NCBI GenBank assembly: GCA_043228905.1
Contig: JBHGNT010000001.1
Coordinates: 21,700,001 to 21,764,000, forward strand
Source: Azolla caroliniana
Taxonomy: Eukaryota > Polypodiophyta
Direction of reading: 5' to 3'
DNA: 64,000 nucleotides
Every line of letters starts with the position of its first letter. Within the stretch, counting starts at the first letter, position 1. The notes beneath the pieces are model-generated. The model did no database searches. It was given only the letters and a program-made list of their open reading frames with translations, and was not told where the DNA came from. Shown piece after piece: positions 52,117-62,582 of this stretch. The translations under genes were made by a program, and so were the position numbers.

Positions 52117-53362
52117 CTAGAATCCATATACCACAGCTAGTTTCGTTTTGAGGTGCTTGGCACAATCGAATTGACCTTGTGCTTCATCACAATGCAATGC
52201 ATGTTTCAGTCTGCCTTGAACCCTCAACATAGTGCGATCTCTACTGCATCTCAGGGTCGGCTCTACTTGATCCAACTTTGTCCAAATCAACCTGTTTCTT
52301 CTAACACTCACTCTCCTTGTGGCCCTTCGGACCACAATACCAGTAGTCGGTGGCTTTGTTTTGCTGGCGTCTGGCTCCACCTTTACTTCCCTATTCAAGG
52401 AGGGTCCACTACTGTCAACATTTCTATTATGCCTCTTATTCTGATCCTATCAAATGCCTCCATTGCGTGCCGACCTCCCTCATCGTCCACGACCATGGGG
52501 CCGATCGACTTCCATGTACAACATCTTATTGTCAGCATGAGTGCACACTGACACACCTATGTGGTTCTCTTCGATGAGACATATGGACTGCAACTCAAAG
52601 AAGGACGATGTATTCTCCCTCGTGTAGACCGATGTTTGGAATGATCCAAACTTCTGTGCTAGACCCCCCTAGGCAGATATGCACCATTCCATCTTCTCCA
52701 ACTATTACATTGATGGAGGTGAGGGAGTCACAGATCTCCTTGAGCCTAGAGGTATAATTGGCCACTAACATGTCTCTTTGTCAGACATTGCTTAGCTCAT
52801 GTCTGTGTTGTAGCTTTCTAGTCATCATGTTTGTGGCAAAGATCCACTTTAGGTTCACCCAAGCATCCTTTGGCATCTTGGCATCCTAGATATAGCTCAA
52901 TAGTTGGTCGCTCACATAGGATGTGAAGCAATACAACACTCTGCTCTCCACCTATTCCTAGGTCGGGAAATCTCTGTGCGTTGAATCTAGTGATGCATTG
53001 TTGGCTCCTTTGACATAGCTCATGTACCCGTGTTCGAACAGGTACTAGTGCATCTTGTACGACTAAGATGCGTAGTTGCTCTTGTCGAGATTTTCCATCG
53101 GAAGCAAATTGCCCATTCCCCTATCCATGTTCTTGTTAGTTTTGTTCGGAGATTCAAAAGCATGAAGCAGTAAAGAACTTTGCTTGCCGCTTGTTCCCAA
53201 GCCAAAAAATCTCCGTGTGTTGATTCGGGTGTTGTATCATTAGCTGCTTCAACATAACTCCACTAACCATGACCAAGCAGATACTGGTGCATCTTGTACG
53301 ACCAAGTTTAAAGCACTTATCTACTGTAGCGGATTCTTCTCAACCGTCAGGGTCTAATACCA
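52117..53362 (-). pseudogene. Copia F gag and primer site
   Basis: Gag of the Q/G/H type. The knuckle is intact on the minus strand as YWYCGPKGHKESEC (about 52310-52350), with upstream capsid fragments broken by many stops to 53310 (frame 53020-53205: AWEQAASKVLYCFML). The primer site reads TGGTATTAGACC (53351-53362), a mutated iMet site. It starts at 52117 just inside protease, where it meets E. Confidence 0.72.
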
Positions 53363-53447
53363 TGTTAAAGAATAGCGTGTGGAAGTTAGTACACAAGACC
53401 CAGCCGACTCAGTTGGACATCTGTAAAAAAATAGGTATTTATAGAGC

Positions 53448-53516
<69 letters not shown>

Positions 53517-53863
53517 TAGAACAAACAACAAAACTTTCTATTAAAAAATATGACTTAGTGCATACAAATATGCTTACAAAGCACTTTATAGCAAAGCACT
53601 AACAAAAGTAATGACACATACTTCAATGCTCACACATGAACTCTAACACTAAATTCAATAGTATTCCTATTTACTAAAATAGGAGTGTAAGCCTCTAATA
53701 GCCTATTAGATCCCAACCAATCTGGTTGTAGGCTTCTTTAGTCGACCTGGTATTTAGCTTCTCCAACAGATCCTCCTCAACCATCTCGGCTATTGGTTTC
53801 TTCAGCCGATCTGGCCTATCAGCCTTTAGCCAGTCTGGTTTACATTGAGCTTGTCTCTCGACA
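53363..53863 (-). repeat. F 5' LTR with expanded (AG)n
   Basis: About 500 bp, TGTTAAAGAATAGCG to TCTCTCGACA. Related to the 42890/58092 LTRs (same CTTCAATGCTCA, CACTAA and CCTCTAATAGCC order) but much diverged. The AG-rich block that all these LTRs share is expanded here to a 66-bp (AG)n run (53451-53516). Confidence 0.75.
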
Positions 53864-53877
53864 AACTCTCCTCACAA

Positions 53878-54075
53878 GGATTGAAGTTTGAAGAAGAAAT
53901 CAAAACCCTTACACTTCTCTCGAGCCTCATGACAAGCTGGGAAATATTTTGCACAACCGTCACCAACAATTCATAGAATTTGACACCTGATGAAGCAATC
54001 AGGCTGGTATTCTTCGAAGACCTCTAAAGGAGATCAATGGGACTCACCATTAATGATAACTTCATGATTAGATAG
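53878..54075 (+). pseudogene. Copia gag fragment (P-like)
   Basis: + strand: FEEEIKTLTLLSSLMTSWEI and RRSMGLTINDNFMI, clearly the same gag block as P at 22330-22520, with two stops. Isolated fragment next to the F LTR; probably the sequence in which F or its host inserted. Confidence 0.75.
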
Positions 54076-54087
54076 AACCCAATAAGC

Positions 54088-54155
54088 TTTAGGGTGATTC
54101 AAACCCATGACCTCCTCAGAGGAGACATACAATGTCAACCATTAGGATACAACAT
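54088..54155 (-). repeat. tRNA-like (SINE-type) block
   Basis: Minus strand: CCTAATGGTTGACATT (A-box-like), CTCCTCTGAGGAG stem-loop, GGTTTGAATCA (B-box-like). It has the same skeleton as the block in the R LTRs. Located at the end of the gag fragment. It may be a SINE head; no body or tail identified. Confidence 0.35.
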
Positions 54156-54498
54156 ATTATATATATTATATTAATAGGAAGCGTATATAATAATATTATG
54201 AAATGTTGCCACCATGCATAGGCTAACACATGATTGCCAAGCGACATGCTTGCATGAATGGCAAGTGGTGATCATGCATGTATCCAAACCATGCTATATA
54301 AATATGTATTTGAGTATTGGTGAACCATTGATGTTCAACGCCAGTCTTTGGCATATTCTTGTAAACCTTACTCTCGTTGTTAATACATTATCAAATTCTT
54401 CTTATTCTCTCTCATTTCTCTCATATCTTCCACTTCTCGTTCTCTTCTTCATTTTAAAACTTGTTTCGGCCCTAGCAGTTTGAACAGGAATTATCCCC

Positions 54499-54539
<41 letters not shown>
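54156..54539 (+). other. Unassigned, promoter- or LTR-like, ending in (CT)n
   Basis: Contains GCTATATAAATATGTAT (about 54292) followed by T/C-rich sequence, the look of an LTR U3-R-U5, but no ends or relatives were recognised. A (CT)n run (about 54505-54538) borders the LINE fragment. Confidence 0.35.
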
Positions 54540-54541
<2 letters not shown>

Positions 54542-55062
54542 GTCTATCTCGGAGTCACTTTCAGTGCCCGCTCATGTAAATTTTCGATGACACAAGCAGC
54601 AAAGGATAGACTTACGAGAAGACATGCATCCCTCTCACTCCTCAAGAGACAATGCCATCAAGCATACTTTCAAGAGCCACGGACTAAAGGGTGGCTCTTT
54701 GACTCATTAGTGACTCCCTTCCTCATGTATGCATCAGTGATTTGGGCTCCAAGACTACCATCTTTCATGTGGACGCAATTAGAGAGACCATTGGTGATGA
54801 TGTTATCATGCCAAATTTGAAGCAAATCGACAGTACCACATGACATTATTAGGGCTGAGTTCACTCTACCCCCGATGTTAGTAGAGGCACTTTTTCAACT
54901 TGTAGTCTTTATCCACAGGATACTGAAAAGAGAGATGATGATAGAAAAGAGAGAGAAGGAAGATATAGAAACCCAAATCTACAAAGATATATTAATAAGG
55001 AGTGATGATCATAGAAACAAGAGAAAGAAGATACATAAACTCAAGCCTACAAGGATCAATTG

Positions 55063-55704
55063 ATCACTAGAAAAACGCACTACATGAATAGGCAAGAAAA
55101 ACACCACAAGAAAAAAAACTCCTCCTCACCACCTCACTCTTCTTGCTTTATATGAAGTTCTCCTCTAGTAGATAAGTTTCGCTTGCTTTCTTTTCCACGC
55201 TTTTTTTAGAGCTTTTCCATCTCCTATTCTTAGCTATGACACAATGATCTTCTAATCGTCATATCTCCCTCATCCATGCTCCAAATTTAGAGTTTTAAAA
55301 AGCTACGGATAGCTCTCGTCATAAGCTTTCTAACCCATATTAACACGTGATATTTGGGTGTCAAACGAGAGAGTTATGAGCATTTGTTTCTGACTGCGTT
55401 TTGGTGGTCTGCTTTTTCTCTTTTTAACTTTTCTCCATCTTTATTGCTTTTATTTGGACTTATCCACGAGATGTTAGTTCATGTCCTTGTCCTCCAAATG
55501 TGAATCCTCCATACCTTATATTCTTTTAGTGTCCAATGGCTTGAATTCTAAAAACAGTTTCACAGATACATAGCCAACCACATGATAGAACATCCCATCA
55601 AGCCTTTAAGGCCTCTTGATCACTGTATGAGTCTGGCTATACTAGCTCATGGTATGGCATGATGGTGAGTTGGCTTCTTGTGAACGGACAAGACATTAAT
55701 AACC
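55063..55704. repeat. LTR-like insertion in L2p
   Basis: Non-LINE sequence splitting L2p. It contains a stretch (ATCTCCCTCATCCATGCTCC near 55260, TTTCTAACCC, AACGAGAGAGTTATGAGCAT) of a kind common in plant LTRs, and ends with CCTCCCCCCTCTTAAG, which on the other strand looks like a polypurine tract. No TG/CA ends or target copies were fixed, so it is only a possible solo LTR. Confidence 0.4.
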
Positions 55705-56705
55705 TCCCCCCTCTTAAGTACGACCACGCGATTGATAACACTTTAATCTCTCATGAGGACCGCAATAAAGTAATACGCCAAGAAATATGACAAATTTACA
55801 CTCGGTATAAATGGATCACCCCACTAGAGCCACTCCCATCTAAAATGTTGTACTATAAGGAACACTTCATGCACTTCTTTAAGTTAGGTTTTATTACGCG
55901 GCCAAAATATCTAGATGTATTCTTACCACATGCACTAAGGGTTGCCATTGGTCAACTTAGAATATCATCTCACCAACTTGCGATTGAGAATGGAAGTACT
56001 AATGGAGTCCCAAGGGAGGAAAGGATATGTAGGTTATGCCACATAGAGATGGAGGATGAGTACCACTTTACATGCAAATGTCCCACCTATGCCGAGATAA
56101 GGACAAAATACCAAGTCATACTTGGTTCCTCTCTCACCATCCCTAAACATTAGATACTTTAGATATAAAGAAATTAGGCAGATACATCCTAGAACTAAAA
56201 CAACACAGAGAGAATAAGTTACAAAATGTTGACAATAATGTTGCTAATGTTCACCAACATGTAACAAATGAAGTTTTTCAGGGACAGGGGAAGACAACGA
56301 ATGTCGACACACCTGGACCACTCGGGCCTTTCCTTGATGAAGTAGAAAATCAAAGAAGAACCAAACGCCCTTGGATGCCCGGTTTCAAAGCAACTGGACG
56401 TGGTGTAGAAGCAATAAAGAAAATAAGGGAACGTGAGCTACACCGCCTAGAAGCCATGGCTGGGGCACTCTGTACACTGGGACCATGGGTCATACCCACA
56501 CCAAAACCCGTTGACCTCCCACTTCTTTTCGAGAGGCTTGGGTGGAAATGAAAATAGGCTTAGTGCAAAGTCACTTCTTTTTTATCAAGTATACCATGTT
56601 TTGTACACTACAAGAACCCTTTTAGCTTAAGCTAATTTTACTTTACTTTTATTTTAGTTCTGATGATTAGATAAATACCCATTTTTTGTAAACCAACTAT
56701 CTCAT

Positions 56706-56763
56706 GGCCCAATTTTGGCCTTTGAAGACGTTAATAAATCATTCATTCATTCATTCATTCATT
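56706..56763 (+). repeat. L2p 3' hairpin and (ATTC)n tail
   Basis: GGCCCAATTTTGGCC (56706-56720), then TTTGAAGACGTTAATAAAT, then (CATT)n. Same order as L1m (GGTCATATTTGACC, TCTGAAGACGATAATA, (CTAT)n). One stem pair is T-A in L1m and C-G here. Confidence 0.8.
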
Positions 56764-56823
<60 letters not shown>

Positions 56824-57110
56824 GTCCTTCCATTTCCTTGAGAATCTTACCAAACATTATCCTCGCCATGGAGTCAGTTCGAAAGCAAGAGTAAGTTCGA
56901 GTCGTCTCTAAACTAGAGCATCTCACAAATAAGTTTGTGGCGTTAGAGTAAGAGAATTAACGATTGCTTGGAGATTTGCAACAAGTAAGCATAGGAAAGG
57001 CACAACAATATGTTGAGTTATTGAGGCGTGTATTGCAACTCAAAACAACATTGTGATCTCTTCATCAACAAGCTTTAATGCAACAAACATCTCCCTAAGA
57101 ACTGAAGATA
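56764..57110. other. (CT)n tract and unassigned spacer
   Basis: A (CT)n run to about 56821, then about 290 bp with no recognised feature. Confidence 0.5.
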
Positions 57111-58091
57111 GATTTCTAAACCAAGTATGAGAACTTTGTCGGTTCCCTTGTCCGGGATTACCGGATCCGGATTTATTTGAATCGGCACACTTCTTCCAAC
57201 ACTCGCTTTCTCTATGGCCCTTTTGGTCACAATACCAGCATTTCGTTTCGGTCTTCGATTGTCAGTTTTAGGCGCCGTTTTGACTCCCCCTGCTTGTGGA
57301 GGGTCTGAAACTGTCGGCACTACCTCTGTGCCTTCGGTTCTGCTCTTGCCGGCTACTGCTACTGTGTGCCGACCCACCGCGTCCTCCACACCCGTGGGGA
57401 CGATCCGCCTCCGTCTACAATATCCGGCTGTCTGATTGAGTGGTCCTCGACCCACTTGCGTGGTTTTCTTTGACCATGAGCATCGATTGCAGGTCGATGG
57501 CTTCTCCCAGGTGCAAATTGTAGTCCAGATTGGCCCATACCGGTGTGCTTGATTACCGAGGAAAATCTAGACCATGTCGTCCTCGTCCACCGTCACGTTG
57601 ATGGAGCCGAGTGCATCGTAGATCTCCTTTATCTTGGTGGTGTAGTCGGTGACCGACATTTCCCGTTGCCGGATACTGTTGAGCTCTTGCCGGAACTACA
57701 ACTTTGGAGACGTGGTACTTGTGGAGAAAATCTTCCAGAGATTTTCCCACACTTCCTTTGGTGACTTGACATCTCTGATGTAGCCAAGCATCTGGTCATG
57801 CACACAGGACGCGAGGTAGTACAACACCCTACTCGCTCCTTGCTCCCAGAACGGGAAGTCCTTGTGTACTAAATCCGGCGTTTCTTCATTTGCACCTTCC
57901 ACGTAGCTCAAGTATCCATGCCCTAGCAGGTACTAGTGCATTTTATATGACCAAGACACATAGTTGCTTCGGTCGAGCTTTTCTGTTGGAAGCGAGCTCA
58001 CCATGCTTCTGTCCTTATCTTCCTTCCTGTTCTTTACCGGGTGTTAGGTTTTGTCTGTGAGCGTCACTTGTCGGCAACAGAGGATTCTCAA
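57111..58091 (-). pseudogene. Copia G gag
   Basis: Minus-strand copia gag: SRVLYYLASCVHDQMLGYIR and VWENLWKIFSTSTTSPKLQL-like residues (57540-57911), then the basic C-terminus (GVKTAPKTDNRRPKRNAGIV) and a knuckle readable as CWYCDQKGHRESEC near 57215. Truncated at 57110. The expected primer site between gag and LTR (near 58091) is missing: GATTCTCAA runs straight into the LTR start. Confidence 0.78.
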
Positions 58092-58505
58092 GTTAATATA
58101 TAAAAGTTAGTATGCAGAAGCTTAGATAAACCAACTCAGCCGGATAACAACAATAAAACAGAAATGAAGATTTAATGGAAGCTTAAGAATACATAATACA
58201 CGGGAGAGATAGAGAGAGTAGAACAACATAAACTCAATTCAAAATAATAACACTATGTACATACAAATGTCCTACAGAACACTTTTTATACAAGTCCTTA
58301 AAAGGACTAACAGAAGTACTGACATGTACTTCAATGCTCATACAAGTGACTGACACTAACTCCAAGGAATATGCCTATGTACTAGGCTCGGACCATAGGC
58401 TCCAATGGCTACCAGTTATGACTATTTCGGAGTACGATCCGGTTCTTTGATCTAGCTCTAGCTTATTTAGCCGATCCAGATCCGGTTGAGCTTGCTTGCT
58501 CAACA
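58092..58505 (-). repeat. G 5' LTR
   Basis: 414 bp from TTAATATATAAAAGTTAG to TGCTTGCTCAACA. Related to 42890 and 44178. The TG start is damaged together with the primer site. A coding remnant of EF-2 begins immediately at 58506. Confidence 0.78.
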
Positions 58506-58823
58506 AAGATTTATGCCAGCAAGTTTCGCGTTGAAGAATCAAAGATGATAGAACGTCTCTGAGGAAAAATTACTATGATCTTGATGGTCCCTTATGCTCT
58601 ATGTCTCTAAAATTATTCCTGTGTCGTGTGTTTATTTATTTATTTTGGTCGTGTGTTTTTTGGAAAGGTGTCTACTGGTTTGAAGGCTCATGTAATGGGC
58701 CCTAATTTTGTTCCAGGTCAAAAGGACTTGTACACCAAGAACATGCAAAGAACAGTTATTTGGATGGGAAGAAGAGGCAATCGGCTTGCAGATAGAGAAG
58801 ATTGAGTGGTTATCTTCAACAGT
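58506..58823 (+). pseudogene. Elongation factor 2 fragment
   Basis: + strand, with frameshifts: KIYASKFRVEESKMIERL, then [49 protein letters not shown] and WMGRR. These match, in order, the plant/eukaryotic EF-2 segments around KFGVDExKMMERLWGENFF, LYVSKMIP, FGRVFxGKVSTGxKVRIMGP and [17 protein letters not shown]. EF-2 drives ribosomal translocation. Roughly 90 residues between the first and second blocks are absent, with a stop and frameshifts, and no introns are apparent, so it is a processed or captured pseudogene fragment directly against the G LTR. Confidence 0.83.
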
Positions 58824-60149
58824 GAAGAAGGGTGAAACTAGGATGAAACTAAGAAGATTAAGCATTATCAAGAAAGTTTTTATATAGAAGAGGAGATGGA
58901 ATCTGCCTCACATAAATACACGGCCACAGCTAGACCGCCCCCAACAAACGGCCAGACCATGACGGTGGGAGACGGCCGACATCCGGCAACCGAAAATGGT
59001 GCCAAACAACGAACGACAGAGACAACCGACGGTTGCCAAGCCGGACAAATGACGATGGCTGACGTCTGACAGACCAGGTTACTGGTCATCAGCGGTCGAA
59101 CCGGTTATCAACGGAGACACAGTGGACAGGGCTGGCCGGACAAAAGGTCTGACGACCGGCCTCTGTCGACGAAGAGCTGGACAAAAGGAGGGGAGAGGCA
59201 GTCAGAAGAGAAAGACAGAAGCAATAGACAGAAAAGGAAGAAATCAGAGAGGACCGCGACAAAGAAGAAGAAGAAGGAAAAAGGAAGAACAAGAAGAGGA
59301 AGAAGAAGCTGAAGCCATGGCAGAGGAAGTGGCTATTGCAAGAAGGAAATAGAAGAAGAAATGAAAAGAAGAAGAAGAAAAGACAATGCAAACTGAAGAT
59401 GGAAAGCATGCAGACAAGAAGGAAGGAGAAGGAGGAAGACAACAAAGGGCACATGCTGACCGAACAAGAAGGTTTGAGTCAAGTAAAGCTCCGTTCAAAG
59501 TTATAGATCATAGAGCTATGATCAGGTTGCAGGATTTCTGACCATTTAGTTGTGGTTGAGAATAGTTGCCATGGCGAGTGGGTTCACCGTGCGATGCACT
59601 GTCCCACAACCGTGCCAGGTGTTACCCGTAAGAGTGTATGGGGAGGCATAAGAGTGGAACATGTTAAAGTGGTTGTTGTGTAGGTGTAATGTATACGAGT
59701 GTGAGTGAGGTGGAATGTGTGTGTGAACACATGCACAACTATGTGCATGTGTATAATGGTCTTTTTTGTAACGGTCATTTTATGTAACCGTGACATTTTA
59801 TGTACTATATAAACCCCTTATGGGGTATGTAATGAATATACAGTTTTTCCCTCTCACATTTTGTGTCATATCTTTGTTTTCTCTCTCTCACGTAACTCCC
59901 TTTGGGGGGGGGAGTCGTTCTTGGCTCCACCCCCCACCATTAACACTATCAAGCTGGCAAGATTCACTCAAAAGAGACTCGACAACCACTTCAAGTCAAC
60001 TTTGGGTGAGGTGGAATGAAAAAGTTAATGGAAGATGCCAAGAGAGAAACAACTCAAGCGATATAATCCGTGGAAACCTTACGGTTGCACGTAGAAGACT
60101 CATATGTTGGATTTGGCTTTTGGCAAGATGTGATGGAGTATAAAAGAAA
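58824..60149. other. Unassigned region with promoter-like segment
   Basis: 58880-59450 is purine-rich (GAAGAAG runs), giving long Lys/Glu or Phe/Ser frames on either strand that look like composition effects. Around 59780-59945 lies ACTATATAAACCCC, then T/C-rich sequence, like an LTR or promoter, but no ends or partners were found. No host gene recognised. Confidence 0.4.
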
Positions 60150-61375
60150 AGTTTAGAGCGGACAAGATGTGATGGAGTATCGGCTGAATAAGCCAGAGCC
60201 AGATCATAATCTGGAACCAAGAGCCGGATCAGTGTCTGCACGTTAACTTTTACATGGTATCAGAGTGTGAGGGTTGAGAATCCTCTGCTATAGACAAGAG
60301 TTGTAAGATAGACAAAACCTAATACCCGGTAAGAACAAACAAAAGAAGAAATGGATAGAAGCATGGCAAGCTCACTTCCAACGAAGAAGCTCAACAGAAG
60401 CAACTATGCATCTTGGTCCTACAAAATGCGCTAGTACCTGTTGGGGCTCTGCCACTGGAGTTATGTCAAAGGAGCAAACGAGGTAGTGTCAGAGTCGACA
60501 CAAAAGGACTTCCTGGTATGGGAACAAGCAGCAAGCAGAGTGTTGTACTGTCTCACATCCTGTGTTCACGACCAGATGCTCGGCGACATTAGAGACACGA
60601 AAATGCCAAAGGAGGCCTCGGAAAATCTCAAAAAGATTTTTTCCGCGAGTACCAGTACTCGGAAATTGCAGCTCTGGCAAGAGCTCAACAGTATCTGGCA
60701 AAGGGACATATTGGTTACCAACGACACCACAAAGATCAAGGAGATTCACGACACACTAGGGTTCATCAATATGATGGTGGACGAAGAGGAGATGATGCAG
60801 ATCTGCCTTGGTAGTCTTGCGCAGAGGTATGAACCAATCCGGACTACGATATGCACTCGAGAGAAGCCACCCTCCTTCTTTGACATGAAATCGATGCTGA
60901 TGGTCAAAGAAAACCACGTGAGTGGGTTGAGGACCACTCAATCGAACAACTAGATGTTGTACATGGAGACGGATCAGCCCCGTCGGCGTGGTGGACAAGG
61001 TGGATCGGCACACAACAGTGGCGACCGACAAGAGTAGGAAAGGAGGCAAAGAGGTGGTGCCAATAGCAGTTTCGAATCCTCCACAAGCACGGGGAGTCAA
61101 GGTGGCGCTGGAAACTGGCAAAGAAAGGCCGACACAAAATGTTGGTACTGTGACAAGAAAGGCTAGAGGGAGAGCGAGTGCTAGAAGAAGCACGCCAATT
61201 CGGACAAATCCAGATCCGATAAGGCTGGACAAGGGAGTCAGCAAAGCTCGCACTATGTCAAAGGATCAGAAGGATCTAGAACCAGAAAGACAAGAAAAGG
61301 GTCGGCCATTGTGATGAAGCACAAGGCAAATGCAATGAAGAAGACCACCTCATAATCGAATGAGGTGTGGTACGT
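60150..61375 (+). mobile_element. Copia element H (5' part)
   Basis: + strand: a shortened LTR (60150-60254, ending TTTTACA), iMet primer site TGGTATCAGAG (60255-60265), gag (60350-61320), then cut by N2 at 61376 after the ACGT target copy. The LTR keeps only its two ends (GAGCGGACAAG...; ...CAGTGTCTGCACGTTAAC), with some 300 bp lost compared with the relatives. Confidence 0.8.
60350..61320 (+). pseudogene. H gag
   Basis: Frame 60441-60953 encodes VLYCLTSCVHDQMLGDIRDT, ENLKKIFSASTSTRKLQLWQ, MVDEEEMMQICLGSLAQRYE and further, the same capsid as Q, F and G. Upstream residues (MDRSMASSLPTKKLNRSNYA) start at 60350, with a stop (TAG) at 60432. The knuckle (CWYCDKKG, stop, RESEC; about 61140-61175) has His replaced by a stop. 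It continues to MKKTTS just before N2. Confidence 0.82.
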
Positions 61376-62346
61376 TGTCACGAAGATCCGTCACTACGTG
61401 CGGATCGTGAGGCGGAACCGTCGGGGTTCTAGATTGGAAGGATTCGAAGTTTGCACTAGCTTTAGTGAGAAAGTATTTAAGATAGATTGAAAGAGATTGA
61501 TATGAAGAAAGAGAGATATTGAGATAAAGATTGAACTTTTAACTTTTAGATTTAAGAGAGAAGATACATCAACAATAAGATTACAAGTTTCTTATTTTTC
61601 CCAAATTTTTCATTAGTCTAAATTTCCTTGATTCCTCCACTCTTTTATAGATGCCCCCATGCATATGGTGCATGTGAGGGTGCAAGACATGCACGTAATG
61701 CATGAAACGCATGCAATGCATGCTTGCCATGTCAACATCTAAGCTCTCATGTATGAGAATTTACATGTAAAAGTATAATGATAAAAATATAGCTTCTAAG
61801 GAAATGACTTGTCTCGCCGTGTCGCCGGATCCGTTCGGTTCCGGTCGGTCAAAACCTTTACAGGTACTTTAGGGGTCACGGTCTCGCCGGATCCGTCTGG
61901 TCGCCGTCTCGCCGGATCCGTCCGGTTCTGGTCAGCCAAAACCTTTACAAGTAGTTATGCCACACCCATTGATCCGGTTAGTTTAGCTCAAGTCAGCTTG
62001 AACATTCTATGATCCACTCATAGACACAAAGTAATAGATTTTGGCCCTGCTTATATACTGTGGGATCCTTATTTGTCGTATCTATGTGGGATATCTCGTA
62101 GTTTTGTTTTTTTCTCTTCTTCTTCGCAAACTTTATACCCACATAACTTGCCACTTAGTTGTTTGTTTCTTATGTGGTAAAGTGTATTCGAAAGTCCTTG
62201 AAGACCTTCATCTTTTTGTACCAAGATATTAAACTAGTATAAAATAGTATCTTCACTATTATTGTTTTATGTTGTGTGTGAAAAACCACACTCGATTTTG
62301 TACATTGCTCGCAATTTTCACACCATTTCCAAAAATCTTCACGACA
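61376..62346 (-). repeat. N2 3' LTR
   Basis: 971 bp, TGTCACGAAGATCC to ATCTTCACGACA. It is alignable with the R LTRs (shared TCACTACGYGCGGATCGTGA, CATGCATATGRTRCATGTGA, GTAATAAAGTG-like segments), but without the tRNA-like block of 28183-28256. Confidence 0.87.
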
Positions 62347-62582
62347 TCCACCCCCACCAAACCAGACGTCCTCCGATACGTGCCAAGAAGAGAGAGTGTG
62401 AGATTTTGGCTATGGTGATTAGTATGATTCTTTTTTTCTTTTCTTTTTTTGAGCATGTCCATTCCCTTCACTCGAACCATTATCGCCACCCAATCTACCA
62501 TACCATTCGCTCTTTCTTTGCTTTACCATGACTAGTTGTCACGTCCCCTTGTTCTCTTTCCGAACATAATTGTTTCGAGGCT

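Larger units (their letters stand above)
54540..56763 (+). mobile_element. LINE L2p, 5'-truncated
   Basis: + strand, starting inside RT at the (CT)n run. RT C-terminal part: YVYLGVTFSARSCKFSMTQA, RRHASLSLLKRQCHQAYFQE and LFDSLVTPFLMYASVIWAP (54540-55060). After an interruption (about 55063-55704) the zinc-finger end follows: IGQLRISSHQLAIENGSTNG, ERICRLCHIEMEDEYHFTCK (55845-56153). 3' end: hairpin 56706-56720 and (ATTC)n tail 56731-56763. Stops show it is dead. Different sequence family from L1m, but with the same 3' architecture. Confidence 0.82.

Noticed and set aside
47870-53863. E and F as one full-length copia element
   Set aside because: The terminal LTRs are unrelated in sequence, and two separate zinc-knuckle regions are present, with a junction at about 52117.
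59089-59454. Phe/Ser-rich and Lys/Glu-rich frames near 59100-59450
   Set aside because: Both strands are open because of GAAGAAG-type repeats; no domain, no conserved start context.
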